From positions 16,163 through 80,162 of the forward strand of contig JARRON010000004.1 of the NCBI GenBank assembly GCA_037383845.1: 64,000 bases of DNA, given 5' to 3'. The position numbers and the translations under genes were made by a program. The notes under the pieces were generated by a model that worked only from the letters and a program-made list of their open reading frames with translations, was not told the origin of the DNA and searched no databases. The stretch comes from JARRON01 sp037383845 (lineage in GTDB: Bacteria > Pseudomonadota > Gammaproteobacteria > Steroidobacterales > XN24). Of this stretch, positions 33,812 to 42,660 are shown in pieces (position 1 is the stretch's first letter; each line of letters begins with the position of its first letter).

Positions 33812-34779
33812 CCGGTTGCGGCGGTCCGGTCTTCGCCGGGCAACTGCAGCGTACCCACCAGTTCAGTGACGCTGCTGAAGCCGTGGGCTGAAAGGTACTC
33901 GGCGATGCCCGCGTTCATCCTGCGGCAGGCCATCGGGTCATAGAACAACGCCGTCCCCACCCCAACGGCGGTGGCGCCGGCGATGATGAACTCCAGGGCG
34001 TCCCGCGACGTACGAATGCCGCCCTGCCCGATAATCGGCACGCGGTGTTCCCGGGCCACCTGGTGCACCTGGTGAACCTTGAGCAGCGCGATGGGCTTGA
34101 TGGCGGGACCCGAGAGTCCGCCCTGGACGTTGCCGATGACGGGCGCCCGCCGCTCCACGTCCACCGCCATGCCCATGACGGTGTTGATCACGGAGAAGGC
34201 GTCGGTGCCGGCCTCGATGCAGCGCCGGGCGTTTTCGGCGATGTCGGTCTGGTTGGGAGACAGCTTCGTGATCAGCGGCTTGGACGTCACGCGGCGACAG
34301 GCGGCCACTACCCGGGCGGACATGTCGGGATAGTTCCCGAAGGCCACCCCGCCTTCCTTGACGTTGGGGCACGAGATGTTGATCTCGATACCGTCGATGG
34401 GGGAGTCGTCGAAGCGGCGGGTGACCTCTACGTACTCGTCGATGGTGGACCCGCTGACATTGGCGAGGAAGCGGCATTCATCGAAGTCCAGCTCCGGGAG
34501 AATCGTGCCCACCACGGCGTCCACGCCGGGATTCTGGAGACCGATGGCGTTGAGCATGCCCATGGGGGTCTCGTACACCCGGTGCGGCGGGTTACCGAGG
34601 CGTGGCGCGAGCGTGGTGCCCTTCAGGGCAATGGCGCCGACATCGCGGTTGGAGAAGCCCTCGATGCGTGTGTACTCTTCCCCGAAGCCGACGCAGCCCG
34701 AAAGAAGCACGATGGGTGAGTCGAAGGCGAGGCCGCAGAAGTCCAGGGCGAGGGATTTGTCCGGCCGTCGGGCTGTCAT
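33808..34779 (-). CDS. Dihydroorotate dehydrogenase, class 1B-like catalytic subunit
   Basis: A 323-residue FMN enzyme of the class 1 dihydroorotate dehydrogenase family, oxidising dihydroorotate (or a related dihydropyrimidine) in the cytosol. The conserved KGTTLAPRLGNPPHR and GMLNAIGLQNPG blocks and the catalytic loop NISCPN (134-139, base Cys137) are typical of class 1B (PyrD with PyrK). GQGGIRTSRDALEFI and GATAVGVGTAL form the FMN phosphate site. No pyrK electron-transfer gene is adjacent. Most Gammaproteobacteria use the membrane class 2 enzyme, so this could be a second dehydrogenase. Start at ATG 34779; it is divergent from trmL. Confidence 0.87.
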   Translation of the reverse strand: MTARRPDKSLALDFCGLAFDSPIVLLSGCVGFGEEYTRIEGFSNRDVGAIALKGTTLAPRLGNPPHRVYETPMGMLNAIGLQNPGVDAVVGTILPELDFDECRFLANVSGSTIDEYVEVTRRFDDSPIDGIEINISCPNVKEGGVAFGNYPDMSARVVAACRRVTSKPLITKLSPNQTDIAENARRCIEAGTDAFSVINTVMGMAVDVERRAPVIGNVQGGLSGPAIKPIALLKVHQVHQVAREHRVPIIGQGGIRTSRDALEFIIAGATAVGVGTALFYDPMACRRMNAGIAEYLSAHGFSSVTELVGTLQLPGEDRTAATG

Positions 34780-34821
34780 TGGTTCTCCCGTGCAACAGCA
34801 TTCGCGCGAGGGCAAAGCCCC

Positions 34822-35286
34822 GTGTTCCACGTGATCCTATTCGAGCCGGAGATCCCGCCGAACACCGGCAATATCATACGCCTGTGTGCCAATACGGGGG
34901 CGTCCCTGTCCCTGGTGGGCCGCCTCGGCTTCGAACTCGACGAGCCGCGGCTGCGGCGGGCGGGCCTGGATTACCATGAGTTCGCGCGCATCGCGCACCA
35001 TCCGGATCTGTATCGTTGCCTCGAGGCGCTCGGTCAGCCTCGCCTGTGGTGCTGTTCCAGCCGCGGCGGTGTCCTGCTGGGCCAGGCCGGGTTCGCGCCG
35101 GGGGACGCGTTTCTCTTCGGGCCGGAGACCCGGGGCCTGAGCGATGGCCAGCTGGACATGGTGGCCGAGAGTTACCGCCTGCGAATCCCCATGCGGCCGG
35201 GCAACCGCAGCCTGAACCTCTCCAATGCCGTGGCGGTGACCGTGTACGAGGCGTGGCGCCAGCAGGATTACTCAGGCGGCGGGTAG
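34822..35286 (+). CDS. trmL: tRNA (cytidine(34)-2'-O)-methyltransferase TrmL
   Basis: TrmL (YibK), 154 residues, a SPOUT-class enzyme that 2'-O-methylates the wobble base of tRNA-Leu. Motifs: FEPEIPPNTGNIIRLCANTG at the N-terminus, LFGPETRGL and the knot-forming IPMRPGNRSLNLSNAVAV. GTG start at 34822. In E. coli it also lies next to the gpsA-secB-grxC cluster. Confidence 0.96.
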   Translation: MFHVILFEPEIPPNTGNIIRLCANTGASLSLVGRLGFELDEPRLRRAGLDYHEFARIAHHPDLYRCLEALGQPRLWCCSSRGGVLLGQAGFAPGDAFLFGPETRGLSDGQLDMVAESYRLRIPMRPGNRSLNLSNAVAVTVYEAWRQQDYSGGG

Positions 35287-35297
35287 CGCCGGCGGGC

Positions 35298-36332
35298 TCA
35301 GCCGCCGGGGGCGAACTCGCTCTTGAGGTCCCGGGCCATCAGGGCCGCCACCGCCGCCTTCGGCTCCGCGCCCTCGTAGAGAATCCGGTAGATCTGCTCG
35401 CAGATGGGCATTTCCACGTCTGCGGCCGCCGCTACCCGGTGAACCGCTTCCGCGGCCAGGACACCCTCCACGACCTGCCGGATTTCCTTTTCGGCTTCCT
35501 CCACCGTCTTGCCCCGGGCCAGGGCCAGGCCCATGCGGCGGTTCCGGGACTGGTCGTCGGTGCAGGTCAGGACCAGGTCGCCCATCCCGGCCAGGCCCAT
35601 GAACGTCGCCGGCTGCGCACCCAGGGCGACCCCCAGCCGGGTCATCTCCACCAGGCCGCGGGTGATCAGGGCCACGCGGGTGTTGGCGCCGAAGCCGAGC
35701 CCGTCGCTGATGCCGGCACCGATGGCGAGCACGTTTTTCACCGCACCCCCGACTTCGACGCCCACGATGTCCGACGACGTGTACGCCCTGAAGGACTCCC
35801 CGGAAACGCATTCCGCGAGGCGCCGGGCATAAGCTTCGTCGGCGGCCGCCACGGTCATGGCCGTGGGCAGGCCCATTCCGACTTCCCTGGCGAAGGTGGG
35901 TCCGGACAGCACGGCAAGGGGCGTGTGCGGGCCAAGCACCTCCCGGGCCACCTGGTGGGGAAGCTTGCCGGTGGAGAGCTCGAAACCCTTGGTGGCCCAG
36001 GCGATGTGGGCGTCAGGCCGCAGAAGGGCGCGGATTCGCCCCAGGACCTCCCGGAAGGCGTGACTCGGCACCGCAACCACGACCAGCGGGGCTTCGGCCA
36101 GCGCCCTGTCAAGGTCGGGCTCTACCTCCAGCGCATCCGGGAACGGGGCGCCGGGCAGGTAATGCTGGTTCTCCCGGTCATCCTGCAGCCGGTCCAGGTG
36201 GTCCTGGGGCAGGCCCCAAAGGAGCGTGCGGTGACCGGTGCGGGCGAACTGGATGGCCAGCGCGGTCCCCCATGAGCCCGCGCCGAGTACGGCGATGGTC
36301 TCCTCGGGGGAGACGGCGCCTGAGCCCGTCAC
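35298..36332 (-). CDS. gpsA: Glycerol-3-phosphate dehydrogenase [NAD(P)+]
   Basis: GpsA, 344 residues, reduces dihydroxyacetone phosphate to sn-glycerol-3-phosphate for phospholipid synthesis. The NAD site is VLGAGSWGTALA at about residues 14-25; WATKGFE, SGPTFAREV, and the catalytic Lys region GAVKNVLAIGAGI are clear. It is the last gene of the rhodanese-grxC-secB-gpsA operon, 5 bases after secB, a common proteobacterial order. Confidence 0.97.
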   Translation of the reverse strand: MTGSGAVSPEETIAVLGAGSWGTALAIQFARTGHRTLLWGLPQDHLDRLQDDRENQHYLPGAPFPDALEVEPDLDRALAEAPLVVVAVPSHAFREVLGRIRALLRPDAHIAWATKGFELSTGKLPHQVAREVLGPHTPLAVLSGPTFAREVGMGLPTAMTVAAADEAYARRLAECVSGESFRAYTSSDIVGVEVGGAVKNVLAIGAGISDGLGFGANTRVALITRGLVEMTRLGVALGAQPATFMGLAGMGDLVLTCTDDQSRNRRMGLALARGKTVEEAEKEIRQVVEGVLAAEAVHRVAAAADVEMPICEQIYRILYEGAEPKAAVAALMARDLKSEFAPGG

Positions 36333-36337
36333 GGGAC

Positions 36338-36832
36338 TCAGCCTTCCGCCGGCGGCTGGCCGGCGGACTCCGCCGCCTCACCCTGGGCGGCCTGCCGTCG
36401 CTGGGCCTCGGCCGCCAGTGCGTCGAAATTCACCGGCTGCAGGTGCAGCGCGGGGAACCCGCCCTTGCCCGACAGGTCGGCGATGGCCTCACGGGCGTAG
36501 GGATACAGCTGCTGGGGACAGAAGGTCGCCATCACGCGGCCCTTGTCGGCGTCGCTGAGACCCTGCAGCACGAAGACTCCGGCCTGCTGGACCTCGACAA
36601 GGAAAGCGGTCTTGTCGTCGTGCTTAGCCTCGACCGTCAGGGTCAGCACAACCTCGTGATTGCCGTCGCCGAGCACCGCCTGCTTGGTGCCGATGTTCAG
36701 GGTCACGGACGGGCGCCATTCGCCGCCGAAAATTTCCGGGCTGTTGGGCGCTTCAAAGGAGCAGTCCTTCAGGTAGACCTTCTGAAGCGCAACAGTGATG
36801 CGGCCAGCGCCGTCGTTGGTGGTATCAGTCAT
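36338..36832 (-). CDS. secB: Protein-export chaperone SecB
   Basis: SecB, 164 residues, a tetrameric chaperone that delivers unfolded preproteins to SecA. Recognisable are VYLKDCSFEAPNSPEIF, the VVLTLTVEAK strand and FCPQQLYPYAREAI. The start overlaps the grxC stop (ATGA). Confidence 0.97.
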   Translation of the reverse strand: MTDTTNDGAGRITVALQKVYLKDCSFEAPNSPEIFGGEWRPSVTLNIGTKQAVLGDGNHEVVLTLTVEAKHDDKTAFLVEVQQAGVFVLQGLSDADKGRVMATFCPQQLYPYAREAIADLSGKGGFPALHLQPVNFDALAAEAQRRQAAQGEAAESAGQPPAEG

Positions 36833-37143
36833 CGCAATTCCTCGGTGGGATGTGTCTGGTTCCGGGCGGTCTCGTCCGACCCCGCAAGCAAGGAATCAAG
36901 CTCGCCCGCAAGGTCTAGGGCGCGCAGATCGTCGAAGCCTCCGATGTGCCGGCCGCCGATGAAGATCTGGGGAACCGTTCGGCGGCGGCTGCGGATTTCC
37001 ATCTCCCGCCGCTTCTCCGGCTCCCGGTCCACCCGGATTTCTTCCCAGGTGACGCCCTTGTCGTGAAGCAGCGATACCGCCGCCATGCAGTAGGGGCAGT
37101 ACGGCGTGAGATACATTTCTACGCGGGTCGTGGCGCCGGTCAT
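36829..37143 (-). CDS. grxC: Glutaredoxin 3
   Basis: A 104-residue glutaredoxin with the redox motif CPYC at residues 16-19, the glutathione-binding TVPQIFIGG and GGFDDL. It uses glutathione to reduce disulfides in the cytosol. Overlaps secB and the rhodanese gene at both ends by 4 bases. The C-terminal tail of about 15 residues is longer than usual. Confidence 0.96.
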   Translation of the reverse strand: MTGATTRVEMYLTPYCPYCMAAVSLLHDKGVTWEEIRVDREPEKRREMEIRSRRRTVPQIFIGGRHIGGFDDLRALDLAGELDSLLAGSDETARNQTHPTEELR

Positions 37144-37586
37144 GAGCTGCCCTTCTTGCGTCCCTTGCCGCGTACCACCGGGAGATTCTCCGCCTTCCAG
37201 GCGTTGAGGCCGCCGCGCAGGTTCACCACGTCCTCGATCCCGCGCGCCCGCAGCATCTGCACAGCCCGGCCGGAGGCCATGCCGTTGTCACAGTAGACCA
37301 CGACGGGGCGGCCCTTGAGGTTCTCCAGGGTGCCGCCGGCGGACTCGAAGTCCGAAAGGGGGATATTGCGCGCATTGAGCACGTGGCCCTTGTCGAACTG
37401 TGCCGGCGCGCGGACATCGACAACGGCGGCGTCATTGTTGATAAGGCCCACGGCCTCCAGCGGGCCCATGTCCCGCCCGCCCCGAAGCCGCTGGCGGATT
37501 TCATAGCCGATGACCAGCACGGTCACGGCGACGAGGCCGCCCGCGAGGAACGGGTGGTTGGCGGCGTATTCGACTAGACGGTCCAT
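37140..37586 (-). CDS. Membrane-anchored rhodanese-like protein (YibN type)
   Basis: A 148-residue protein with one N-terminal membrane helix (FLAGGLVAVTVLVIGYEI) and a rhodanese domain: VVDVRAPAQFDKGHVLNARNIP and the active-site loop VVYCDNGMASGRA with the catalytic Cys. A basic tail (GKGRKKGSS) closes it. It is the first gene of the grxC-secB-gpsA operon, where YibN sits in E. coli. Sulfurtransferase activity is plausible but the acceptor is unknown. Confidence 0.92.
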   Translation of the reverse strand: MDRLVEYAANHPFLAGGLVAVTVLVIGYEIRQRLRGGRDMGPLEAVGLINNDAAVVDVRAPAQFDKGHVLNARNIPLSDFESAGGTLENLKGRPVVVYCDNGMASGRAVQMLRARGIEDVVNLRGGLNAWKAENLPVVRGKGRKKGSS

Positions 37587-37683
37587 CGCGGCTTCCGGGA
37601 AAGATTCAAGCCGACCATTATAACCGGGACGAGGGCCGGGCTTGCCCGTCTCCGGCCATGGAATACACTCGCTGCCTTCAAGA

Positions 37684-38865
37684 ATGCATCCCGCCGTGTC
37701 ACCTCTCCTGCGCCAACGCCTCCCCGTCGTTCTCCTGGCCGCTTTGCTTGCGCTGGGGACGGCCGTGCCAACGTTCGCTGAAGACCCGGTCCCGGAGCGC
37801 CAGCTTGAGGTGCTCAGGGAGCGTATTGCCGATCTCCAGGCCCAGATCCGCCGGGACACCGAGCGTCGCAGCGAGGAGGCGGCTGCCCTGCGGGACGCGG
37901 AGGAGGCAGTGGCGCGGGCGGCCCGGGCCCTGGAGGCTACGCGCCGGGAGCGGGCGGCCAGCCGGGATCGGCTGGACCAGCTCCGGGCCCGGCAGGCGGA
38001 AATGGAGGCGGCCCTGTCCCGGGACGCCGACGCGCTGGCCGGCGAGGTCCGGTCCGCCTGGATGGCGGGACGTGAATCGAAACTTAAGCTCGTGATGAGC
38101 CAGGCGGATCCGGCGCGCCTGGGACGGATGCTGGCCTTCTACGGTTACCTGGCGCGTGACCGGGCCGGGCGTATCGACACGGCGCGCGAGCGCCTGGCGA
38201 CCCTGGCGGAGGTGCAGGCCCAGGTGAGGACCGAGGCCCGGCGCCTGGCCGAGGCGGAGCGCAAGCGCGAAACGGAGCTGGCCGCCCTGGAGGCGGCCCG
38301 CGGCGATCGGGCCGGGGCCGTGGCGAACCTGGAGGCGTCCCTCCGCCGTTCGGGCCGGGAGGTGGCGACCCTGGAGGAGGAGGCCGAGGCCCTGGAGTCC
38401 CTCATCCGGGAACTGCGCGCGGCGGTGGCGGACCTGGCGGTCCCTGACTCGGCCCCCTTCGCCGACCAGAAGGGCAGCCTGGAATGGCCCGCCCGGGGGC
38501 CGCTCGCCCGGGACTTCGGCGACCGGCGGGGGGCCGGGCCCCGGTCCACGGGTGTCCTGATCGACGTTCCCCGGGGCACGGAAGTCAGGGCCATCTGGTC
38601 CGGGCGTGTCGCCTATGCGGACTGGCTGCCCGGGCTGGGACTGCTGCTCATCGTCGAACACGGCGACGGGTACATGAGCCTGTACGGCCACAACGAAGTG
38701 CTGTTCAAGACCGTGGGAGACTGGGTTCGGTCCGGGGAGGTGATCGCGTCCGCGGGGGACACCGGCGGCCGGGAGCACGCGGGGCTTTACTTCGAGATTC
38801 GCAAAGGGCGCAGGCCGGAAAACCCTCAACCCTGGTTTGCGAACCGCCCGGACCGGGCGCGGTAG
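37684..38865 (+). CDS. envC: Murein hydrolase activator EnvC
   Basis: A 393-residue periplasmic protein. After a signal peptide (LPVVLLAALLALGTAVPTFA) comes a long coiled coil (about residues 35-265) and a C-terminal LytM/M23 domain. The zinc ligands of active M23 enzymes are missing: the first His is replaced in RSTGVLIDVPRGTEV and the last HxH reads GLYFE, while YGHNE remains. This degenerate LytM domain is the hallmark of EnvC, which activates AmiA/AmiB at the division septum. Start at ATG 37684 opens the signal. Divergent from the rhodanese gene. Confidence 0.92.
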   Translation: MHPAVSPLLRQRLPVVLLAALLALGTAVPTFAEDPVPERQLEVLRERIADLQAQIRRDTERRSEEAAALRDAEEAVARAARALEATRRERAASRDRLDQLRARQAEMEAALSRDADALAGEVRSAWMAGRESKLKLVMSQADPARLGRMLAFYGYLARDRAGRIDTARERLATLAEVQAQVRTEARRLAEAERKRETELAALEAARGDRAGAVANLEASLRRSGREVATLEEEAEALESLIRELRAAVADLAVPDSAPFADQKGSLEWPARGPLARDFGDRRGAGPRSTGVLIDVPRGTEVRAIWSGRVAYADWLPGLGLLLIVEHGDGYMSLYGHNEVLFKTVGDWVRSGEVIASAGDTGGREHAGLYFEIRKGRRPENPQPWFANRPDRAR

Positions 38866-38871
38866 CTGGAA

Positions 38872-38889
38872 CTCATTGAAACTAATGAG
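38872..38889. promoter_or_regulatory. Operator-like inverted repeat upstream of ctpA
   Basis: CTCATT-GAAACT-AATGAG is a 6-bp perfect inverted repeat with a 6-base spacer, in a short AT-rich stretch (38870-38930) that also has a -10-like TACAAT at 38921-38926. It lies just after the envC stop and about 155 bases before ctpA. The binding factor is unknown. Confidence 0.35.
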
Positions 38890-39044
38890 ATACGAGCCCC
38901 TTCGTCTACGTAATGATGTATACAATATGGTGCATAGCAAAGCCGGGGTGGATCGGTCTGCTGCTCTTGCTACCTGCGTTCCTTGCGGCGGCGCCGTCTG
39001 TGTTATTTTCCGGCGGCCATTGTCCAAACCTGGCAGGCGATCGG

Positions 39045-40238
39045 ATGTCGTTGAAAGCCCGAGGATTGCTGGCGATTGTCATCGGTCTGTCCCTGGGGAT
39101 CTCGCTGACCCTCGGGTCGTCGGTGCTGGCCGAGCGCCATCCGTCAGAGACGGACGACTCATTGCCGTGGGAGGAGGCCCGGCTCCTGGCCGAGGTCCTG
39201 GAGCGGGTTCGCGAGGACTACGTTGAGCCCGTGGACGACCAGCGCCTCATCGAGGCAGCGATTCGCGGCATGGTGGAGGACCTGGACCCCCATTCGGCCT
39301 ATCTCGACCCGTCCGCCTACCAGGACATCCAGATCAGCACCAGCGGCAGCTACTCCGGCGTCGGCCTGGAGGTCAGTGTCGAGCAGGGACAGGTGGTCGT
39401 GGTCTCCCCGCTGGACGAGGGCCCCGCGGCCCGGGCCGGTGTTCTCGCCGGGGATGTGATCCTCAGTGTCGACGGGATGCCCGTGGACACGGACAACCTG
39501 CAGGACACCGTCGACCGGCTGCGCGGCCCGGCCGGCACCCGTGTCGTCCTGGCGGTTCGGCGCGAAGCGCCGGACGACCCCCTGACGTTCGAACTGGTCC
39601 GCGGACGGGTAGACGTGCACAGCGTGCGCCACTCCATGCCGGAGCCGGGCTACGGCTACGTCCGGATCAGCCACTTCAGCGAGACCACCGCATCGGACCT
39701 GGAACTCGCCGTGAGCGACCTCCGTCGCGCGGCGGGTGGGACCCTGTCGGGACTCGTCCTCGACCTCAGGAACAACCCGGGCGGCGTCCTGGAAGCGGCG
39801 GTCGCCGTCTCCGACGCATTCCTGGACGACGGGATTATCGTCTCTGCCGAGGGCCGGATGCCGGACGCGGTGTTCGAGGCCGACGCCTCGCCTGGCGACC
39901 TGCTGGAGGGCGCGCCCCTGGCCGTTCTCGTGAATTCCGGGTCGGCCTCCGCCTCCGAGATCGTCGCAGGGGCGCTCCAGGACCACGGGCGGGCCACGGT
40001 CCTGGGCTCGGTCACTTTCGGCAAGGGCTCCGTGCAGACGGTGATGCCCCTTTCTCACGGCCGGGCCATCAAGCTCACCACCTCCCGTTATTTCACGCCT
40101 TCCGGGCGTTCCATCCATCAGCGCGGTATCGAGCCGGACCTTCGGGTCGACGCCGTGGCCGGGGAGGGCGGCGAGGAAGACCCTGCCCTCGCGCGTGCTC
40201 TGGGCGTGCTGAAATCCCGCCAGGTCGCCCGGCGCTGA
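39045..40238 (+). CDS. Carboxy-terminal processing protease (S41)
   Basis: A 397-residue periplasmic serine protease of the CtpA/Prc family. A signal or anchor helix (LLAIVIGLSLGISLTLG) is followed by a PDZ domain (YSGVGLEVSVEQGQVVVV, GVLAGDVILSVDG) and the S41 catalytic domain, with Ser in NSGSASASEIVAGAL and Lys in FGKGSVQTV. Such proteases trim or degrade envelope proteins and control murein hydrolases, which fits its place beside envC. An alternative ATG 132 bases upstream would add a second hydrophobic segment; the chosen start gives the usual N-terminus. Confidence 0.94.
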   Translation: MSLKARGLLAIVIGLSLGISLTLGSSVLAERHPSETDDSLPWEEARLLAEVLERVREDYVEPVDDQRLIEAAIRGMVEDLDPHSAYLDPSAYQDIQISTSGSYSGVGLEVSVEQGQVVVVSPLDEGPAARAGVLAGDVILSVDGMPVDTDNLQDTVDRLRGPAGTRVVLAVRREAPDDPLTFELVRGRVDVHSVRHSMPEPGYGYVRISHFSETTASDLELAVSDLRRAAGGTLSGLVLDLRNNPGGVLEAAVAVSDAFLDDGIIVSAEGRMPDAVFEADASPGDLLEGAPLAVLVNSGSASASEIVAGALQDHGRATVLGSVTFGKGSVQTVMPLSHGRAIKLTTSRYFTPSGRSIHQRGIEPDLRVDAVAGEGGEEDPALARALGVLKSRQVARR

Positions 40239-41047
40239 GCCGTTCGGGGCATCTTCTGGCCGGGCTGCTGGCCTTCGCTATCGCGACGGCCGCCTCTGCC
40301 CAGTCTGCCGCTGTCCCCCGGGTGGCGCTGATCGTTGACGACCTCGGCAACCGCCGCAGCGACGCGATCCGGGTGCCGGCCCTGCCGGGACCGGTGGCAT
40401 GCGCTGTGCTCCCGGGCACGCCCTACGCGGAGCGGGTCGCCCACGCCTGTGCCGACGCGGGGAAGCCGGTGATGCTGCATCTGCCGATGGAGAGCCTCGA
40501 CGGCGCCGCCGATCCGGGTCCCGGCACCCTGGTGGTGGGCGCCGCCCGTGCCGACATCCGTCGCCGCCTCGATCTCGCTTTGGCCTCCGTGCCCCGGGTC
40601 GCCGGCGTCAACAACCACATGGGCAGCGCCTTTACGTCCCGGGTGGCCCACACCTGGTGGCTCATGGACGCCCTGGCCGCGAAAGGCCTGTGGTTCGTGG
40701 ACAGCTACACGGCACTCTCGAGTGTGGCCATGCCCGTGGCGGCCATGGCCGGCGTCCCCGCGCGGCGACGGGACGTATTCCTGGATCATGACAGGGCCCC
40801 GGCAGCCATCGGCAGGGCGTGGCAGCGGCTGCTGCAGACCGCCCACCGGCAGGGGAGCGCCCTCGGAATCGCACATCCTTACCCGGAAACGCTGGAGACA
40901 CTGGAAAGGCTTCTTCCCCAACTCGCCGCCGGGGGTTTCTCCCTGGTTTCCCCGGCCGATATGATGGACGAAACCCACGCAGGGGAAACGCCATGGCCCG
41001 TGTACTCGTCCCCCTGGCCGACGGCTTCGAAGAAATCGAGGCCGTGA
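40235..41047 (+). CDS. Divergent polysaccharide deacetylase family protein (YibQ)
   Basis: YibQ-type protein (DUF610), predicted periplasmic with a NodB-like fold: VALIVDDLGN, LHLPMES, GVNNHMGSAFTS, GIAHPYPETLETL. The core begins at GTG 40322, but the reading frame stays open upstream and encodes a good signal peptide (GHLLAGLLAFAIATAASAQ). No ATG, GTG or TTG precedes it; a CTG at 40235 overlaps the ctpA stop as CTGA, matching the coupled starts used throughout this window. The 5' boundary is therefore inferred; GTG 40322 is the conservative alternative and would give a 241-residue protein lacking a signal. The 3' end overlaps the DJ-1 gene by 55 bases. Confidence 0.8.
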   Translation: MSRSGHLLAGLLAFAIATAASAQSAAVPRVALIVDDLGNRRSDAIRVPALPGPVACAVLPGTPYAERVAHACADAGKPVMLHLPMESLDGAADPGPGTLVVGAARADIRRRLDLALASVPRVAGVNNHMGSAFTSRVAHTWWLMDALAAKGLWFVDSYTALSSVAMPVAAMAGVPARRRDVFLDHDRAPAAIGRAWQRLLQTAHRQGSALGIAHPYPETLETLERLLPQLAAGGFSLVSPADMMDETHAGETPWPVYSSPWPTASKKSRP

Positions 41048-41547
41048 CCGTCATCGATATCCTTCGAAGAGCGGAAATTGAAGTGGTGACCGCCGGCCTG
41101 GGTCAGGGCCCCGCCCGCGGTTCCCGGGACATCCACGTCGTGCCGGACACGGTGCTGGACACCGTGCAGGACGAGGACTTCGACATGGTTGTGCTGCCAG
41201 GCGGGCTTGCCGGCGCGGACAACCTTCAGAACGACGGGCGGATCATCGCCCTTCTGAAGCGGCTGGCGGCTGGCGGCCGTGTCACGGCGGCCATATGCGC
41301 TGCCCCCCGGGTGCTGGCCGCGGCGGGACTCCTGGAGAACCGGACAGCCACGGGGTTCCCGGGCCTCCTGGACCCGGTCAGCACGCCGGGTCTGTCGCTG
41401 AGCGAGGCACCCGTGGTGGAGGACGGGACCGTGATCACGTCCAGGGGGCCGGGTACCGCCATGGATTTTGCCCTGGCCCTGGTGGAGAGGCTGGCCGGCC
41501 GCGCGGTACGGGTCAACGTCGAGGGTCGCCTGCAGCGCCCCGACTGA
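40993..41547 (+). CDS. DJ-1/PfpI family protein (YajL-like)
   Basis: A 184-residue class I glutamine amidotransferase-like protein of the DJ-1/ThiJ group. The nucleophile elbow AAICAAPRVLA carries the reactive Cys, with the Glu at FEEIEAV near residue 15. Relatives protect proteins and nucleic acids against glyoxal or oxidative damage; the precise activity is disputed. ATG 40993 with AGGGGA upstream. It lies in the ctpA-yibQ run. Confidence 0.93.
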   Translation: MARVLVPLADGFEEIEAVTVIDILRRAEIEVVTAGLGQGPARGSRDIHVVPDTVLDTVQDEDFDMVVLPGGLAGADNLQNDGRIIALLKRLAAGGRVTAAICAAPRVLAAAGLLENRTATGFPGLLDPVSTPGLSLSEAPVVEDGTVITSRGPGTAMDFALALVERLAGRAVRVNVEGRLQRPD

Positions 41548-41562
41548 GGGCGCCGGGGCGAA

Positions 41563-42660
41563 GTGCCCGTGAAGCGCTTTCGGCAGGCCTTTCCGCGGGA
41601 CCTCCGGGAGGAGATGGACCAGGCCGAGCTGCGGGGTTTTGCCCGCAGCGTCTCCGAAGTGGAATGGCTTCTGCTGGCACTGGTGGCGATCTACCTGGTC
41701 GCGCCGGGGATCGAGATTCCGAACCGCACTCTCGCCGTGGTGGCCTGGGGCCTGTTTGCCTCCTTGTCGCTGATCTTCCGATTTCTGCCCATGTTCCGGC
41801 GGCAGACACGCCTGAAGATCGCCCTCCAGACCCTGTTCATGATCGCTTTCACCACCGCCGTGGTGTTCGCCGTCGGCGCGACCAGCAGCCATCTCCTGAG
41901 CCTGTATCTGCTGCCGGTCATCGTCAGCGCCCTCACCCTGGGCCGCTGGACGACGCTGCTGATGGTGGTGCTGGCGGCCGTCGGGTTCGTGATGGCCTCG
42001 GTGCTCGCCGCACCCTCCGGCACCCTCACGGTGGGATTCGTCATGGAGCTGGCGGTAAACCTCGGCCCGTTCCTGCTCATCGCCATGGTCACCACCATGC
42101 TCGCTTACGAGATGGAGGTGGCCCGGAGCCGGATCCGCACCCTGTCGGAGACCGACGAGCTCACCGGCCTTTACAACGTCCGCGCGTTCTCCCGCGTTCT
42201 CAAGCGTGAGCACGAAAAAGCCGTCCGGCACCGCCGAAGCTACACGGTGCTCATGCTCGACCTGGACGGGCTGAAGACCATCAACGACGGCTACGGCCAC
42301 GAGGTGGGCAACCGGGCCATCATCCTGGTGGCCAACGTCATCACCCGGCTGATCCGTTCCACGGATGCGGCGGCCCGTTACGGCGGAGACGAGTTCGTGG
42401 TGCTGTTGTCGGAGACGGGCGCGGAAGACGCCGGCATCGTTGCCAAGCGCATTCGCCAGGCCGTAGGCCGGGCAAGCATCGAAGTCTCCGGCGCCATGGT
42501 GAAGCCTTCCGTGAGTGCCGGCGCGGCGAGCTTTCCGGAAGACGGCGACGAGCCCCAGGAGCTCATCGTCAAGGCCGATCACGCCATGTACCGGGAGAAG
42601 GAATCGCTCCGGATGGCAGCCGAGGCCGGATCCGGCGCACGACGGGAAGCTCCCGGATGA
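41563..42660 (+). CDS. Membrane diguanylate cyclase (GGDEF)
   Basis: A 365-residue predicted cyclic di-GMP synthase. Five hydrophobic helices (about residues 35-185) are followed by a short linker and a GGDEF domain with the intact active site GGDEF at 274-278 and LDLDGLKTINDGYGH. The inhibitory-site RSTD lies exactly 5 residues before the GGDEF tyrosine segment, so product feedback is likely. GTG start at 41563. Its stop overlaps the next gene (ATGA). Unlike the enzyme at 10.1 kb it has no insertion near the I-site. Confidence 0.94.
   Translation: MPVKRFRQAFPRDLREEMDQAELRGFARSVSEVEWLLLALVAIYLVAPGIEIPNRTLAVVAWGLFASLSLIFRFLPMFRRQTRLKIALQTLFMIAFTTAVVFAVGATSSHLLSLYLLPVIVSALTLGRWTTLLMVVLAAVGFVMASVLAAPSGTLTVGFVMELAVNLGPFLLIAMVTTMLAYEMEVARSRIRTLSETDELTGLYNVRAFSRVLKREHEKAVRHRRSYTVLMLDLDGLKTINDGYGHEVGNRAIILVANVITRLIRSTDAAARYGGDEFVVLLSETGAEDAGIVAKRIRQAVGRASIEVSGAMVKPSVSAGAASFPEDGDEPQELIVKADHAMYREKESLRMAAEAGSGARREAPG

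Noticed and set aside
37684..38865. Active M23 endopeptidase
   Set aside because: Key zinc ligands are replaced, as in EnvC activators.
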